Positions 12,989 through 13,314 of a stretch of 13,314 nt of DNA are shown piece after piece. Each line of letters begins with the position of its first letter. Within the stretch, counting starts at the first letter, position 1. The stretch comes from Candidatus Margulisiibacteriota bacterium (GTDB lineage: Bacteria; Margulisbacteria; Termititenacia; Termititenacales; Termititenacaceae): contig JAIRZV010000076.1 of NCBI GenBank assembly GCA_031267055.1, positions 1 through 13,314 of the forward strand, read 5' to 3'. Both the position numbers and the translations under genes were made by a program. The notes beneath the pieces are model-generated. The model had not been told where the DNA came from. It searched no databases and worked only from the letters and a program-made list of their open reading frames with translations.

Positions 12989-13314
12989 ATGTATATAGGC
13001 CTCGATGTTGGCGGGACGAAAATCACCGCCGGACTGGCTGATGACCGCGGCGAGATTCTGCAAAGAGAGACCAGCAAAACCGCGCCAAATGTGGTGGCAC
13101 AAATCAGCGCGCTCATCCAAAAATTTTCCGCCGGCCAAAAAATTGCCAAGATCGGACTGGGCCTGCCCGGACAGCTCAAAAACGGTGTAGCGCTCAATAT
13201 GCCCAATGTGCCGCAGCTCAACGGCGTGGATTTGCTGGCGGAGCTGAACAAAATTTATCCGGCGGAATACGTGATCGAAAACGACGCTAACGCGGCGGCT
13301 CTGGCGGAGCTGAA
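12989..13314 (+). CDS. ROK-family sugar kinase / glucokinase, N-terminal part (cut by window)
   Basis: The first 108 residues are present. MYIGLDVGGTKITAGLAD holds the phosphate-binding motif DVGGTK. GLGLPGQ and ENDANAAALAEL near the right edge are the matching ROK signatures; the aspartate in the latter is the expected catalytic base. Family members phosphorylate glucose, N-acetylglucosamine, N-acetylmannosamine or related sugars. A minority are transcriptional repressors with an N-terminal HTH, which is absent here, so an enzyme is likely. The zinc-binding and substrate-selecting region lies beyond the window, so the sugar cannot be named. The ribosome binding site is weak and the gene follows the barrel gene by 24 nt, so co-transcription is likely. 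Confidence 0.9.
   Translation, partial: MYIGLDVGGTKITAGLADDRGEILQRETSKTAPNVVAQISALIQKFSAGQKIAKIGLGLPGQLKNGVALNMPNVPQLNGVDLLAELNKIYPAEYVIENDANAAALAEL

Noticed and set aside
1..13314. CRISPR arrays, tRNA and rRNA genes
   Set aside because: No regularly spaced repeats, tRNA cloverleaf or rRNA-like sequence was seen on either strand. The multi-arm element at 2737 lacks tRNA consensus bases.

Overview
This window looks like chromosomal DNA from an uncultured diderm (Gram-negative-envelope) bacterium. A PorV/UPF0164-type outer-membrane barrel with a signal peptide supports an outer membrane. Most other genes are single-copy housekeeping genes with strong Shine-Dalgarno sites and sigma70-type promoters (TTGACA / TATAAT). 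The mix of GC-rich coding sequence, AT-rich gaps and a UPF0164 protein suggests a lineage such as Margulisbacteria or Elusimicrobiota, but that placement is a low-confidence impression.

Layout: (1) 1-2676, a SNF2/Rad54-family helicase that is open at the left edge of the window. (2) 2677-4764, an accessory stretch holding a 114-nt multi-arm palindromic element, an AT-rich segment with one doubtful ORF, an orphan phage-type tail-fibre/collar gene on the minus strand, and a divergent cI-like HTH regulator. (3) 4801-6066, aspartate kinase with its own extended -10 promoter. (4) 6079-8847, a five-gene operon infC-rpmI-rplT-bfn-queA driven by a perfect TTGACA-17-TATAAT promoter; infC appears to start at AUU. 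(5) 8848-9369, a gap holding a 54-residue two-helix membrane protein with its own promoter and a clear intrinsic terminator, then the accC control region. (6) 9370-11694, the accC-nusB-ribE operon with overlapping genes. (7) 11695-11884, a 106-nt inverted-repeat element and a hairpin that covers the next ribosome binding site. (8) 11885-12964, the PorV-like barrel. (9) 12989 to the right edge, the start of a ROK-family sugar kinase.

The housekeeping operons pack translation genes (IF3, L35, L20, the tRNA queuosine enzyme QueA) and biosynthesis genes (aspartate-family amino acids, malonyl-CoA, riboflavin) with 1-nt (TAATG) and 8-nt (ATGnnnTAA) overlaps that imply translational coupling. No complete new defence or mobile system is visible. 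The least explained parts are the orphan tail fibre with its divergent regulator, the solitary 54-aa membrane protein, the two structured intergenic elements, and a promoter architecture shared by the lysC and accC genes.
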